Shown here piece by piece: positions 20,578 through 31,637 of a stretch of 64,000 nucleotides of DNA; the stretch's first letter is position 1; every line of letters begins with the position of its first letter. This stretch comes from Costus lasius (lineage: Eukaryota > Streptophyta > Magnoliopsida > Zingiberales > Costaceae). The notes under the pieces were generated by a model. The model was not told the origin of the DNA and searched no databases. It saw nothing but the letters and a program-made list of their open reading frames with translations. The DNA is taken from the NCBI GenBank assembly GCA_027563935.2, contig JANVAS020000203.1, positions 8,122,001 to 8,186,000 of the forward strand. The letters run 5' to 3'. The position numbers were made by a program, and so were the translations under genes.

Positions 20578-21086
20578 TGACCCTAGTCGCCCCCTCTTGT
20601 GTGAAATTAATCCTTGAAGGCGTGAACACAAGGAGAGGGGCGAGTGCTTGGAGCAAGGGCGCATCTTCCTTCTTCCATAACCGCAAGCCACTTCCTCCTT
20701 TCCTCTTGGCGCAAGGAACATTAGTGCTTAGCGTTTTTGGATAGTCTTCCTTCTTCTCTTGGCGCATCATCCCTCTTGGTGGCGCAAGTGAAGTAGAGTA
20801 TCTCCCTAAGGCTTGGATCTTCTTCCCGAGGCTAGCACCGGGCGTGGAAGAAGAGAACTCAAGAGATCCGTGTGTGCGAGACTGCAGAGGGCGAACACTT
20901 GGGCGCCTTCATCGACATCGCTCTACATTGCTCTTAAGGTATTTCCTAACTCATCGTGTCGACTCCCTTGCATGCGATCTTCACTGGGTTTTTGGGACCG
21001 GCCTGTTTCGGGGACATTCTTCCGCTGCGAAAAATGTATGCCCATAACTCTGAAAATTGTAAAATGTCCCCGGGGTTTCCCAACAG

Positions 21087-21097
21087 TGGTATCAGAG
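21087..21097 (+). other. Primer-binding site of B1
   Basis: TGGTATCAGAG lies one base after the LTR end. A2 is inserted 8 bp further on. Confidence 0.92.
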
Positions 21098-21105
21098 GGA
21101 CTTGC

Positions 21106-22774
21106 TGAAAGTCCCTCTAAAGAGGGGCGAAACCCTAATAGGCGCATGTATAAGTTTTCGTAGCGGAAGCAAGGGTTTCTCAGATCTATTTGTATGAACA
21201 TATGATCAACTAGTTAAAAGATTGCAAAGATCGACAAGGGATCATACCATTGCCATAGCTTAGATGGCGACTTGGAAGCAGAGAGTGATGTCGCTCTCCT
21301 CCAAAGCAAACGCACACAAGATGAGAGAAGCTTTCTTCTTGTCGCTCCTTGTGCTAGCAAGGATCTCCAAGTGTCCTTTTCGCGTGAAGGGAATGAGATG
21401 TTCTCCTCGCTTGTCCGAACTCTCTCCAAGGCGTGAAGAACTCACCACACAAGAGAATACCAAGAGAGAAGGGCGAGAGGCGAGAATAGAGTTAGCTCTC
21501 TCTTCAAAACGTGAGGCGTGGTCATCATGGCTTCTAAAAATAGCAAGCCACCACTTCATGTGATCATGCATTTACTCCAATCGCATTTTACTCTCCCATT
21601 GAACCATGCGCTCACTTGATGAGCCGGTTCAATTTGGTTTGGTTCAAAGACCAATTAACCCAAGCCATTGGTCTAGATCACAATAAACCCTAAAGGTTCA
21701 AGATCTAATCGTTCATCTCTTGATGCTCCTGATCTCACCGATCTAGCATCTATTCTCTTGATCGAAGCTTACCGATCTCAAGCCCTAATCAATCAAACAT
21801 GATCAGACCAGATCTCACTTACAATCAGAGTTTAAACCCCTTTAAACTGAACCAAAACAATTCAGTCCACACGATCTGACTTAAGTAAGCCATATCATCA
21901 AATTGTGCGACCCTAAGGGTTTCCTTTAAATGTCGGTAACGATAACTTACGTTGTCACGAACAGAGAGGGGTATCTAGCAACACATCACTGTCTCCCGAT
22001 ATAAAGGAAAGGGTCTTCCAAGACTACACCCAAACCACAGCACAAGTGTGAACCCAAGTCACTTGACATATGTGTTTCCTTTGCCACTGGATGTTCTTAT
22101 TGGACAAGCGTGTCAAGCCTGTAATTCCAATATGATGAGAATGATTAGATCAGATGATCATAGTCATCTGGGTATGGCCATACACTTTCTCAATCATCTC
22201 ATACAAGGGGGCCCCTATAGAACATCACACTCCAATCAAGGAGACGGCAATCCTATATCTATCACTAGTGCCCTAACATGACTCATGCCCATTATCCAAG
22301 ATAGTCTATAACCATTATGTTTCAAATGATATTGAACTACCTCAAAACAATGCCAATCATCATTTAGAAACACAAGTGATCTCAAGTTAGAGGAAATATG
22401 CCACTTGTTCGCATACAAGGATTATTCACATTGTGACAAGCAATTGAATATCCTAAGTAGGGTCTGTCCAGTACATCCAATGTACCCATGAGTCTACATC
22501 TTATTCCATGCTCGAAGCATCCTATAAGACTAGAACACATATTGTCTCAATCATATCAAGGCTGTCTCATGTTCACCAAGATATCTCGACTAAGGACAAT
22601 ACTGCATGTCAGCCAAGCTGAACAGTATTGAGACATTATTCAGAAGTATACATATTGCAGCAGATGATGTAACAACCTGAATAACAACCATTGCCTTTAT
22701 AAACATAGAGTTTATACATGATACTGAAATAATCCCAAGGCCTCAAACATTAGCCTTAAGGGCATACCCCAACA
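21106..22774 (-). repeat. 3' LTR of A2 (1,669 bp)
   Basis: It is complete, from the terminal TGAAAGTCCC (element 3' end) to CCCCAACA (element 5' end). The polypurine tract complement TCTCCCACTT follows at 22776-22785. By eye it differs from 28505-29996 at about 1% of the shared 1,490 bp. Confidence 0.92.
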
Positions 22775-22794
22775 ATCTCCCACTTGCACTTAAT

Positions 22795-25700
22795 CTAATG
22801 GTTGAGAAATCTCAAACCCATATTATTACAGTGCTTCTCATGCTTCTGCTGCGCCAGAGGCTTTGTAAGCGGGTCAGCCAGATTGTCATCTGTCTGAACC
22901 TTGCAGACTTTGATCTCGCCACGATCAATGATCTCCCGGATCAAGTGAAACCTTCTCTGTATGTGCTTGGACTTCTGGTGCGACCGTGGTTCCTTTGCTT
23001 GTGCTATTGCTCCAGTGTTATCATAGAAGATAACCAAAGGATCTGCACTCGAAGGAACAACACCAAGTTCCTGAATGAACTTACGAATCCATACTGCCTC
23101 CTTAGATGCTTCTGAGGCTGCAACATACTCGGCTTCTGTTGTGGAATCAGCAACAATTGACTGTTTGAAACTTTTCCACACCACTGCAGCTCCATTCAAG
23201 CTGAAAACATAGCCTGATTGCGATCGGAAATCATCCTGGTCAGACTGGAACGAAGCGTCAGTATATCCTTCAATACTGAGTTCTTCCTGACCTCCGTATA
23301 TCAAGAACATATCTTTGGTCCTCCGAAGATATTTCAAAATGTTCTTGACCGCAATCCAGTGTGCCTTCCCTGGATTACTTTGGAATCGACTGGTCACGCT
23401 TAACCCGTAAGCAACGTCTGGGCGAGTACACAACATCGCATACATAATGGATGCAATAGCCGAAGCATAAGGCGTATTGTCCATTTCATCTTTCTCAGTC
23501 TGTGTTTGTGGACACTGACTCTTTGAAAGATTCAGACCATGTCTGACTGGAAGATATCCTCTTTTAGAATTTTCTAAATGAAATCTCTCCAGGACTTTAT
23601 CGATGTAAGTACTCTGGCACAGCCCGAGAAGCCTCTTAGATCTATCTCTGTAGATCTTCACACCTAATACATAGGCTGCTTCTCCTAAATCTTTCATCTG
23701 GAAACATTTTCTTAACCATGCCTTAACAGCATGTAGTTCAGGAACATCATTTCCAATGATCAAGATATCATCGACGTAGAGGACTAGGAAAGTAATCACG
23801 CTCCCACTAAACCTCTTATATACACACGGGTCATCTTCATTCTTGATGAAACCAAATTCACAGATTGATTCATCAAAACGAATATTCCAGCTTCTTGATG
23901 CTTGTTTAAGTCCATAAATGGACTTCTTTAATTTGCATATTTTATGACGATCTGATGGATTGGTGAAACCTTCAGGTTGTGTCATATACACATCCTCTTC
24001 TAGTTTTCCATTAAGGAAAGCGGTCTTCACATCCATTTGCCAGATCTCATAATCATAATATGCTGCTATCGCAAGAATAATCCGAATAGACTTGAACATA
24101 GCTACAGGAGAGAAAGTTTCATCATAATCTATCCCGTAGATTTGTTTGAAACCTTTCGCAACTAGCCTGCCTTTATAGGTAACCACGTTACCATCCATGT
24201 CAATCTTCTTCTTGAAGATCCACTTACAGCCTATAGGGATTACTCCCGGAGGCGGATCAACCAAATCCCAAACTTGGTTATCTGACATGGAGTCCATCTC
24301 GGCTCGCATAGCTTCAAGCCATCTCGCTGATTCCGGTCCACTGACCGCATCCGCATAAGTGAGGGGTTCATCATCAATGATGTAGACTCCGTCATAGCGC
24401 TCAGGCTGTCGACGGATCCTTCCCGATCTTCACGGTTCCCGTGATATCTGAGCCTCAGGTTGTTCAATAACCTGATCTACTGGCTCAGGCTCATCCAATT
24501 GCACTTGACTACTTTGTCCTTCTTCTGGATTCTCATCCAGGTTTATTTCTCTCCCACTGGCTTCTTGCAGAAGAAATTCCTTCTCAAGAAAAATAGCCGT
24601 CCGAGCAACAAATACTTTGTTCTCTTTAGGATCGTAGAAATAATAACCCTTAGTTTCTTTAGGGTAACCGACAAAGATATATTTTTCAGATCTGTTCTCT
24701 AGTTTCCCAGAGGCGAGCTTTTTGACATAAGCCTCGCAACCCCAGATCTTAATAAATGTCAAGCTCGGCTGTTTCCCATACCATAACTCATATGGAGTAT
24801 TTAAAACAGCCTTGGATGGCACTCGGTTTAGTACCTTTGCAGCTGTTTCCAGTGCAAATCCCCAAAAGGAGTAAGGTAGAGTAGCCTGACTCATCATAGA
24901 ACGAACCATATCCAGTAAAGTTCTATTTCTCCTCTCGGACACACCATTCCATTGCGGTGTTCCTGGCGGAGTGAGCTGTGAGATAATTCCACACTCCTTC
25001 AGATAGTCAGTAAACTCATGACTCAAGTATTCTCCACCTCGATCTGAACGAAGTGCCTTGATATGTCAGCCTAGCTGATTTTGTACTTCATTTTTGAACT
25101 CTTTGAACTTGTCAAAAGATTCACTCTTATGTCTCATTAGATAGACATAACCATACCTACTGAAATCATCAGTAAAGGTAATAAAGTATGAATAGCCACC
25201 GCTGGCATGTTTACTAAATGGCCCACACACATCACTGTGAATGAGGTCTAGTAAACCTGAAGCCCTTTGACCTTTATTAGAAAAAGGAGACTTCGTCATT
25301 TTACCCATTAAACAAGCTTTGCATGTATCAAGCTCCTCATAGGAGAATGATCCCAGCAGTCCATGATCATGCAACCGCTTAATGCGCTTCTTGTTAATAT
25401 GGCCTAAACGACTATGCCATAACAAGGTGCTGTCATCAGCATACTTGGCTTTCTTATTATCATTCTGTTGTATAGAACATTCCATGTCCAACATGAATAA
25501 CCCATTGTTAATTGACCCAGTGGCATAAACAATATTATCAAAAGAAATATAACACTTTGAAATCTTGCATTCAAAGGAAAACCCTTTCCTGACAAGAGCA
25601 GGAATAGAGATAATATTCTTAGTTATGCTCGGTACAAAATAACAATTGTCCAGTTCTAATACAAGACCAGATGTTAAAGAGATGTGATAAACTCCTACAG

Positions 25701-26697
25701 CAACAGCAGCAACCCGTGCCCCGTTTCCAACTCGTAGGTCCACCTCATGCTGTCCCACCTGTCTTTTTCTCTTGAGTTCCTGTACATTTGAACAAATGTG
25801 AACTCCACATGCAGTGTCCAACACCCATGAAATAGAAGAAGAAACCATGACTTCAGTCACGTAAATACCTGAGCCAGAAGCGAAAGAGTTGCTTCCCTTC
25901 TTCTCTCCTTGGAGCGCTTTACAGTCCTTTTTCCAGTGACCTAGCTGGCCACAATGGAAACATCTGTATTCCTTTGACCGCTTGACCTTTTGTTTCAGAG
26001 CCTTGTTGTAGCTCTTGACAGGGGCTTTGCCCTTCTTCCCCTTCTTCTTGTTCCTTGAAGGAACCATGAGGACAGAGGATGAAGGCGTTCCCTTCTCACG
26101 AGACTGAGTCTGCTCTGTGGTCAAGAGCATGTTCAGCAACTCTGCCGGCGTACAGTCGATCTTGTTCATATTAAAATTAATAATGAATGGATCGAAAGAG
26201 GTCGGGAGAGACTGCAGAATGATGTCTACAACAAGCTCCTGATTGATGGTATGTCCCAGTTTCTCTAGAGCCTCCTTGTACCCAATTATCTTGAGCACGT
26301 GAGCTCCAACTGGACTCCCTTCAGTCAGTTTACTCTGAAGGAAAAGTTTCATCAAATTATAGCGTTCAGTCCTTGCCTGTGCAGCATACAGCAGCTTGAG
26401 ATTTGCTATAATTTCTATAGCTGACAAATCCTCATGCTGATGCTGCAGCTGTGGCGTCATAGACGCTAGCATAAGGCAAGCGACGTCAATGCTATCATTG
26501 ACATGCTTTTCATAAGCTTCCCGAACCGCCCTTGCGGCGTTCGGAGCGGGTTGAGGCGGTATAGTCGTCTCGAGGACATACAGTTTCCTCTCAGCCTTAA
26601 GAACAATCTTAAGGTGTCCGTACCAGTCTGAGAAGTTTGGCCCAGCAAACTTCTCCCTTTCCAGTAGGGATCGCACATTGAACGCTGTGGTGTTCAT
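22795..26697 (-). pseudogene. A2 Gag-Pol polyprotein, two nonsense codons
   Basis: A frame of 1,301 codons on the minus strand starts with MNTTAFNVRSLL. Its first residues differ from A1 (MSFNVRSLL). The zinc knuckle CFHCGQLGHWKKDC is intact, as are the protease DTACG, the integrase zinc pair (HSRLGHINK), the catalytic D-D-E, YVDD and RNase H. Two stops break it, both TGA at positions that were CGA: 25066-25068 in integrase and 24430-24432 in the linker before RT. No frameshift is visible. Both stops fit C-to-T change at methylated CpG. Compared with A1 the Gag carries a short insertion near TEQTQSREKGTPSS. Confidence 0.94.
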
Positions 26698-28504
26698 TGC
26701 TGCAGTAATCTACAACAATGCAAGAACAGCAAGGTCAGTATCAATGTTAGAATCAATTCAGGACTTAAGAATGATTCTTTTCTCACTATTTTATCTGACT
26801 GAAAAATCCAGTAAAACAGTCCGAAAGAGTGAAACTCTTTTAGCGAGATGGGATCCAGATTTCATACTTGGTCTCCGCGTCCCGCTCAGGCGAGATAAGA
26901 TGCACAGAGAGTACAAGCACTAATTTCTGGTAGGCAATCCCTGCCAATCGCCAACCCGTGCGATTCCCCTTCATCTGGGCAATCCAGCAGACTGTGCCAA
27001 CTGAGTTGGTACAACACAGTCTCTGATCCCACAGATGGCTGCCTCCATATAGCTACTATATGCGCCACACATGTAGCCTACATGGTCAAGCTGACCCGAC
27101 CTACTCCCTGGACCACCACGTGCTATGCTGAGCAACGAGAAGCGATAAATCCCTTCTCTGTAACACGCAGGTGTAATCACACACCGTCTGAAGATAGATG
27201 GGCGTGCCCACTGAGTGGGTACAACACGGCCCCAACGATAGTCAGAACAGTGAGGTTTCGCGTCAGAAGGCTATCGTGCTTGATATTTAGCATTGGATTT
27301 TAATGGTCCTTTTATCTTCTTACTATCATTCAAATCCTATGGTGATAGCAGAAGAAAAAATCATGCAATTATTAAATTACTTAAACAGTAAATTAAAAGC
27401 ATGATGATCTTATGTGGTAAAAGCCCATTAAGCCTAAGTAAGACCTTAATTTAACTTAAGTCTTCACTTGAGCTCTTGATGGGTCCTTTTGCATTTCCTC
27501 TGGCCCAACCCGGGCCCAAGCGCCCACTGCAGCTCAGGTGCGCCCACCAGGTAAAATGCACCTGTCCTAGAGTCGAACCCTAGACCTCCCACTGGTCAAG
27601 CCTCTGCTGCATGCGCCTCTGCCAAGTGTGCTCTGTGCTCATGTCTGATTAAAATACAATTTAATCTATCTAGACATGAATGACACGCAGGTCAATTACA
27701 TTTTATAAATTAATTAAAATGTGATGCGCAGATCACAATAAATATTAATTTACAATTTTAATCCAGGCACGCAGGCCCCAGCACAGCACACATTAAATAG
27801 GCAGCACACATAAGATTAAATAAACAAGCAATATGGTATACATTCATCATGTGATCCAAACCATAAAATAAAATTTTTTGAAAACCCATTGGCATCAATT
27901 TTTATTTTCCTTATGAGCCCTACTACCTTACAACGGTCCATTAATAGGGATCCACTCATCAGACCTAGTCAGATCCACTGCCCTTGCATGCACCAAGTCC
28001 TAACTGACTTGAGTCGACCTATTGGTCAACCATGCATGCGCCAAGGGCTGAACGACCCTCATGAGTTCTGGCAAGTGGGTGTGACCCCGGGCCTAACTCA
28101 TGCACGTTCACTGGTTGTCTCAACCAGACAACGCTACACGCCTGTCCGCAGTCGACCTATAGCCACCTCGTGCTTGCGCACAGGTGCCATCTGGTCGACC
28201 CATCTAGGCTGTCAGATGGTCTGATCAGACTAATTGGATCTTAACTAGACGATGACTTCAACCCTAATAACCCGTCTAAGTTTTTCAAGTAGGCGCCTCT
28301 TAGATCTAGTGTATGCGCGCAAGAGAAGTTTTTTATAAAAATAACAACATGCGCAAATGAAAACATCATACTTGCGCCAATGAAAAACATAGATCTAAGC
28401 ATGAAGTTCACGACATGATGATAAACCTTAGAGCCAAGGTTGTCATATGATCATATGATTGCTTGTTTTTATATGTGATCCTTGTTTGCGCATTGGTATC
28501 AGAG
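26698..28504 (-). other. Leader of A2, with structured region and rearranged end
   Basis: There is no gene. The stem-loop set of the A leader is present at 26782-27231 (minus strand), including the TTGTA-bulge hairpins and the three-way junction stem (26782-26788/26841-26847, with one G-T pair). The tRNA-like segment lies near 27560-27600. Next to the LTR, about 28420-28504 reads in the + direction, opposite to the rest of the element, and includes TGGTATCAGAG at 28494-28504 in the wrong orientation for priming A2. Confidence 0.75.
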
Positions 28505-29996
28505 GGTGATGTCGCTCTCCTCCAAAGCAAACGCACACAAGATGAGAGAAGCTTTCTTCTTGTCGATCCTTGTGCTAGCAAGGATCTCCAAGTGTCCTTT
28601 TCGCGTGAAGGGAATGAGATGTTCTCCTCGCTTGTCCGAACTCTCTCCAAGGCGTGAAGAACTCACCACACAAGAGAATACCGAGAGAGAAGGGCGAGAG
28701 GCGAGAGTAGAGTTAGCTCTCTCTTCAAAACGTGAGGCGTGGTCATCATGGCTTCTAAAAATAGCAAGCCACCACTTCATGTGATCATGCATTTACCCCA
28801 ATCGCATTTTACTCTCCCATTGAACCATGCGCTCACTTGATGAGCCGGTTCAATTTGGTTTGGTTCAAAGACCAATTAACCCAAGCCATTGGTCTAGATC
28901 ACAATAAACCCTAAAGGTTCAAGATCTAACCGTTCATCTCTTGATGCTCCTGATCTCACCGATCTAGCATCTATTCTCTTGATCGAAGCTTACCGATCTC
29001 AAGCCCTAATCAATCAAACATGATCAGACCAGATCTCACTTACAATTAGAGTTTAAATCCCTTTAAACTGAACCAAAACAATTCAGTCCACACGATCTGA
29101 CTTAAGTAAGCCATATCATCAAATTGTGCGACCCTAAGGGTTTCCTTTAAATGTCGGTAACGATAACTTACGTTATCACGAATAGAGAGGGGTATCTAGC
29201 AACACATCACTGTCTCCCGATATAAAGGAAAGAGTCTTCCAAGACTACACCCAAACCACAGCACAAGTGTGAACCCAAGTCACTTGACATATGTGTTTCC
29301 TTTGCCACTGGATGTTCTTATTGGACAAGCGTGTCAAGCCTGTAATTCCAATATGATGAGAATGATTAGATCAGATGATCATAGTCATCTGGGTATGGCC
29401 ATACACTTTCTCAATCATCTCATACAAGGGGGCCCCTATAGAACATCACACTCTAATCAAGGAGACGGCAATCCTATATCTATCACTAGTGCCCTAACAT
29501 GACTCATGCCCATTATCCAAGATAGTCTATAACCATTATGTTTCAAATGATATTGAACTACCTCAAAACAATGCCAATCATCATTTAGAAACACAAGTGA
29601 TCTCAAGTCAGAGGAAATATGCCACTTGTTCGCATACAAGGATTATTCACATTGTGACAAGCAATTGAATATCCTAAGTAGGGTCTGTCCAGTACATCCA
29701 ATGTACCCATGAGTCTACATCTTATTCCATGCTCGAAGCATCCTATAAGACTAGAACACATATTAGTCTCAATCATATCAAGGCTGTCTCATGTTCACCA
29801 AGATATCTCGACTAAGGACAATACTGCATGTCAGCCAAGCTGAACAGCATTGAGACATTATTCAGAAGTATACATATTGCAGCAGATGATGTAACAACCT
29901 GAATAACAACCATTGCCTTTATAAACATAGAGTTTATACATGATACTGAAATAATCCCAAGGCCTCAAACATTAGCCTTAAGGGCATACCCCAACA
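28505..29996 (-). repeat. 5' LTR of A2, truncated
   Basis: It matches 21285-22774 but lacks the part equal to 21106-21284, that is the end of U5 next to the primer site. Confidence 0.9.
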
Positions 29997-30001
29997 CTTG
30001 C

Positions 30002-31637
30002 AAGACTCGAACGATGTTTTATGCTTTTCTTCCATGCTCACATGCCATATCTCTATTTTCGTAAATAGCATGATGCATGGCAATCGATTTTTCTAAAAGT
30101 AGAAAAATTAGGGTTTCTTGTTTCTATCATCCTCTCAATCTCTTTTGGATATTTGGACTATTTTTCTTGTTTGATTTAAAGATCAAAGGCGCACGTAATT
30201 TTGTCAAGTAGGACGGGCATTGTGTCTTCGGACTGGTCAAGTCTCTTGATCTGACAAAATTGCCAGCCGAATAGATCTCTGAAATCATCATGAAAATAAA
30301 TCGCAATAAACCAAAAGACTTGTGAGAAGAAGATGAGAAAAAGAAACTGGTTTTGTGAAAAAGTAAAATTTCAGATTTTATGTTTTTCATGAGCATGTAG
30401 AATTGCATGAGTAAATACCTTGATTGTGCATGGTGTTGTGATCATTAGTCAAGCCCCCCTCTTGCATGCCTGCTATGTATCCTTGTGCGGCCTGCGTGCC
30501 ATCTCTTTCATTATTTTTGTAAAAATTAAGAGGAAGATCAAGGGCTAGGCGCATCCTTCTTGGACCTTGATGCTCGCATCTTGCTTGATGGCGCAAGCAT
30601 GCAAGGTGGCGCATGCAAGCTGGTGCTTGGTTGCTTGGTGGCGAAAAAGGTCTTGTCCCCTTGCATGGTGGCGCACCTTCCTTGGAGGAAGACCATGGCA
30701 TTGGCCGAACCTATGGGGAACTTCGAAAGTATTCCTCTACGGTTTGAGAGCTAAACCATGAGAGAAGGACCTTGGAGCCAACCTTGAAGTTCAAGCTAGA
30801 GGTCGGCTAGGTTAGGTCTAGTTTTTGGGGCTTGAGTTCTAGGACAAGAGTTGAACCTATTTCATGGCATGGATTGGTTCAATGTCTTCTATAGGATATG
30901 ATCACATCATCCTTTACTGCTTTTATTATCTGCAGAAGCATGCCTGAAATGTTTTACCGTTATGTTATCACTATAGGATTGCATGCTTGTAATGATAGAC
31001 ATAAGATAAAACTAAGATGATGAGACCTTAAACAAAAACCCTCAATTAAAATATCAAGTCTAGTAGCCTTCTAACGCGTAGTCCTCACTAAGCTATCGAT
31101 CAGTGGAGTTGTGAATTGTTTCCCACCCTCGTGGGACACACCCACTTATCTTTAGAAAGTGCGTGGTGGCAATGGTTTCCCCAGTCCAGTTTTAACCTGG
31201 ACGTGCCTTTGCAAGGAAACTCGTTGGCCCTGGGCATAACGGTTAGGAATGGACTTGACTAGAAGTTCACATGTGCTGGGCACATGGTGAAAGTCTAGAG
31301 GCATCGTTGAGAGGTAAAGGTTTCATGTTGTATCCAGCCCTCGCTGGACATGAAATGCCCAGACTGTCTCAACAAGGGGAGTTGCTTGGAGCAACCGGCC
31401 GGCGCGCCCACCTTAGGAAGCATGGGTTACTTTGTGCATCTCATCCCACCCTCGTGGGATGCAAAGCCTCATGTGAAATAAGGATCCCATCTCACTAGGA
31501 AGTTTTAAACTTCCCGATTGACTTTGTGGGTTGTCAATTCGAATATAAAATAGTGGGAGCCATGGTCATTTAAAACAAGTCCAGTTTAAATGACTCAAAG
31601 TAGTACTAATCTGCTGTTTCTTGGTTGTTGTAGAACA
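30002..31637 (+). other. Untranslated leader of B1
   Basis: This continues B1 after A2, with no gene. The last 520 bp hold the stem-loop set described in the next entry. The same leader is in B2 at 39638-41109 and 42833-43023. Confidence 0.85.
31121..31557 (+). promoter_or_regulatory. Structured RNA in the B1 leader
   Basis: H1: 31121-31126/31131-31136. Extra hairpin: 31184-31189/31197-31202. H2: 31266-31276/31280-31291. H3: outer stem 31321-31327/31349-31355, TTGTA bulge 31328-31332, inner stem 31333-31338/31343-31348. H4: 31381-31386/31390-31395. H5: 31443-31449/31454-31460 with flanking CTTTG/CAAAG. A closing stem CTCACTA/TAGTGGG (31491-31497/31551-31557) surrounds two hairpins, near 31498-31514 and 31518-31537. 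The order matches the A leader although the sequences differ. Confidence 0.65.

Larger units (their letters stand above)
15833..21085 (+). repeat. 5' LTR of B1 (about 1,956 bp plus solo LTR S)
   Basis: The family B LTR starts TGTTGGTGTATATGCCC and ends GGGTTTCCCAACA. S and its 5-bp duplication (16064-19360) are inserted in it. It shares blocks with the A LTR, such as TATGGCCATACCCAGGTGA and CAGGGTCGCACA, which supports a common origin of A and B. Confidence 0.92.
21106..29996 (-). mobile_element. Element A2: copia family A element in the B1 leader
   Basis: In window orientation it starts TGAAAGTCCC and ends CCCCAACA. The exact duplication CTTGC is at 21101-21105 and 29997-30001. Gag-Pol is on the minus strand with two nonsense codons. 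The right-hand LTR (5' in element sense) lacks about 180 bp next to the leader, and the adjoining leader is rearranged, so A2 is unlikely to be able to transpose. Confidence 0.93.
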
